Of a DNA stretch of 5,022 bases, positions 4,379 to 5,022 are shown piece after piece. The position numbers and the translations under genes were made by a program. A model generated the notes under the pieces. The model ran no database searches. It was not told the origin of the DNA and saw only the letters and a list, made by a program, of their open reading frames with translations. Positions within the stretch are counted from its first letter, which is position 1. Every line of letters starts with the position of its first letter. The DNA is taken from NCBI GenBank assembly GCA_003565055.1, contig PXDM01000381.1, forward strand, positions 1-5,022. The letters run 5' to 3'. Source of the DNA: Paracoccaceae bacterium. Lineage in GTDB: Bacteria; Pseudomonadota; Alphaproteobacteria; Rhodobacterales; Rhodobacteraceae.

Positions 4379-5002
4379 ATGCGTGACGAAAACTACCTCT
4401 GGATCCTTGCTCCGCTCGTTTACGCTGATCGGGTTACGCGCAAACCGGGCCACGACCGCATGCGCCGCAGGTTGGACGAGGCTATGAAGCCGGCCTGGAG
4501 ATGCTTGGGGATTGACGAGAAGATATTTCTCAGGCGCTTCGGGGAAGTCATCGGCCTTTGGGCCCATTCCAATCGCGAGCAATTAGCTGCACACCTGCCG
4601 GAGCCCACCATCCAGGATCTGATTGGGCTGGCACCGACGAAGTACCTGACGGACCCGAAAGGCGCGCAGATCCACATAAACTTGTTCTTGCATGAGACCC
4701 GTGTGGTGATGCAGTGCGAGATCATCCGTGACAGGCTAGAGATAGACGTCGCAGGCGACGGGCTGCATCGCTTCACGACGCGCCCGTGGCTTCAATGGAT
4801 CCGGAATCCCTGCAGTTGCGCTGAGTGCGAGTACTGCGGATGGGTTTTCGTGCCGACGCGGTCGGGTACGAGATTCTGCTCCCCCTCATGCCGTGTGAGC
4901 GCATCCAAAGACCGTATGGATGCGCTTGCCTCAAATAGCGGATCCGCTATCGATGAGGGTGCCGACCTTGACAACGAATCTACCTCCGACACACAACCAT
5001 GA
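4379..5002 (+). CDS. Zinc-ribbon-containing hypothetical protein, translationally coupled to a serine recombinase (207 residues)
   Basis: Starts at ATG 4379 with AAGGA six bases upstream. The N-terminal 140 residues (MRDENYLWILAPLVYADR...) are unrecognised, mixed helix and strand, with no membrane segment. The C-terminal part carries cysteines at 145, 147, 150, 153, 167 and 171. ECEYCGWVFVPTRSG and RFCSPSCR form a CxxC-x13-CxxxC zinc ribbon much like the treble-clef or CGNR-type finger of many bacterial DNA-binding proteins, followed by a basic stretch (SASKDRM). The last 25 residues are acidic and serine-rich, probably disordered. The TGA overlaps the recombinase ATG as ATGA, so the two are probably made together. 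It may act as a DNA-binding partner or regulator of the recombinase. The zinc module is seen in the sequence; the partnership is inference. Confidence 0.75.
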   Translation: MRDENYLWILAPLVYADRVTRKPGHDRMRRRLDEAMKPAWRCLGIDEKIFLRRFGEVIGLWAHSNREQLAAHLPEPTIQDLIGLAPTKYLTDPKGAQIHINLFLHETRVVMQCEIIRDRLEIDVAGDGLHRFTTRPWLQWIRNPCSCAECEYCGWVFVPTRSGTRFCSPSCRVSASKDRMDALASNSGSAIDEGADLDNESTSDTQP

Positions 5003-5022
5003 AAGCCGCAATCTATTGCCGC
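4999..5022 (+). CDS. Serine recombinase/resolvase (partial, first 8 residues)
   Basis: Only MKAAIYCR is visible before the window ends. This is the characteristic N-terminal strand of serine recombinases (resolvase/invertase and large serine recombinase families), which normally continues RVS with the catalytic serine just after this point. The ATG overlaps the stop of the preceding gene (ATGA), which makes the start secure. Size and subgroup cannot be judged here; it could act in plasmid multimer resolution, transposition or integration. Confidence 0.65.

Noticed and set aside
4354..4386. Ten-codon mini-frame ahead of the zinc-ribbon gene
   Set aside because: It overlaps the start of the main gene, but its own ribosome binding site is poor and its peptide has no attenuator-like codon run.

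Overview
The window looks like the backbone of a mobilizable plasmid, or an integrated mobile element, from a GC-rich proteobacterium. It has the start of a relaxosome-type ribbon-helix-helix gene, about 1.1 kb of non-coding DNA full of inverted repeats, a DUF3987 (YfjI-like) P-loop ATPase, a string of very small unknown genes, and a divergent transcript that ends in the first codons of a serine recombinase. Coding DNA has GC-rich third positions and strong AAGGAG-type ribosome binding sites. I cannot name the genus. No rRNA, tRNA, CRISPR array or intact insertion sequence was seen.

Layout. 1-162 (minus): N-terminus of a MobC/TraJ/NikA-like protein. 163-1261: no credible gene. This stretch holds a bulged hairpin just upstream of the mob gene (237-264, possible oriT element), a pair of 33-bp near-identical inverted repeats (739-771 and 1137-1169), each followed on its inner side by a GC hairpin, and between them a 93-bp palindromic element (846-938) with perfect 21-bp arms, an AT-rich core and DnaA-box-like arm ends. 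Together these resemble a replication origin with inverted single-strand-initiation or oriT-like modules. 1262-2845 (minus): DUF3987 ATPase. 2833-2975: a possible leader peptide overlapping the ATPase start, and an opposite-strand hairpin plus T-tract that could end a short antisense RNA. 2976-4228 (minus): five tightly packed small genes of 83, 86, 88, 92 and 50 residues. The 88- and 92-residue products are clear paralogues. 4229-4378: divergent regulatory region with a 10-bp-arm operator-like inverted repeat. 4379-5002 (plus): 207-residue protein with a C-terminal zinc-ribbon-like CxxC/CxxxC module. 4999-5022 (plus): start of a serine recombinase, overlapping the previous stop by ATGA.

Working model (inference): the minus-strand operon starting near 4230 makes small plasmid proteins and leads towards the DUF3987 ATPase, which may serve replication from the origin-like region just beyond its 3' end. 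The antisense/leader arrangement before the ATPase would suit dosage or copy-number control. The opposite transcript couples a zinc-ribbon protein to a site-specific recombinase, for resolution or integration. No recognisable Rep initiator is present in the window, so the ATPase or a small unknown protein may fill that role, or the initiator may lie outside.
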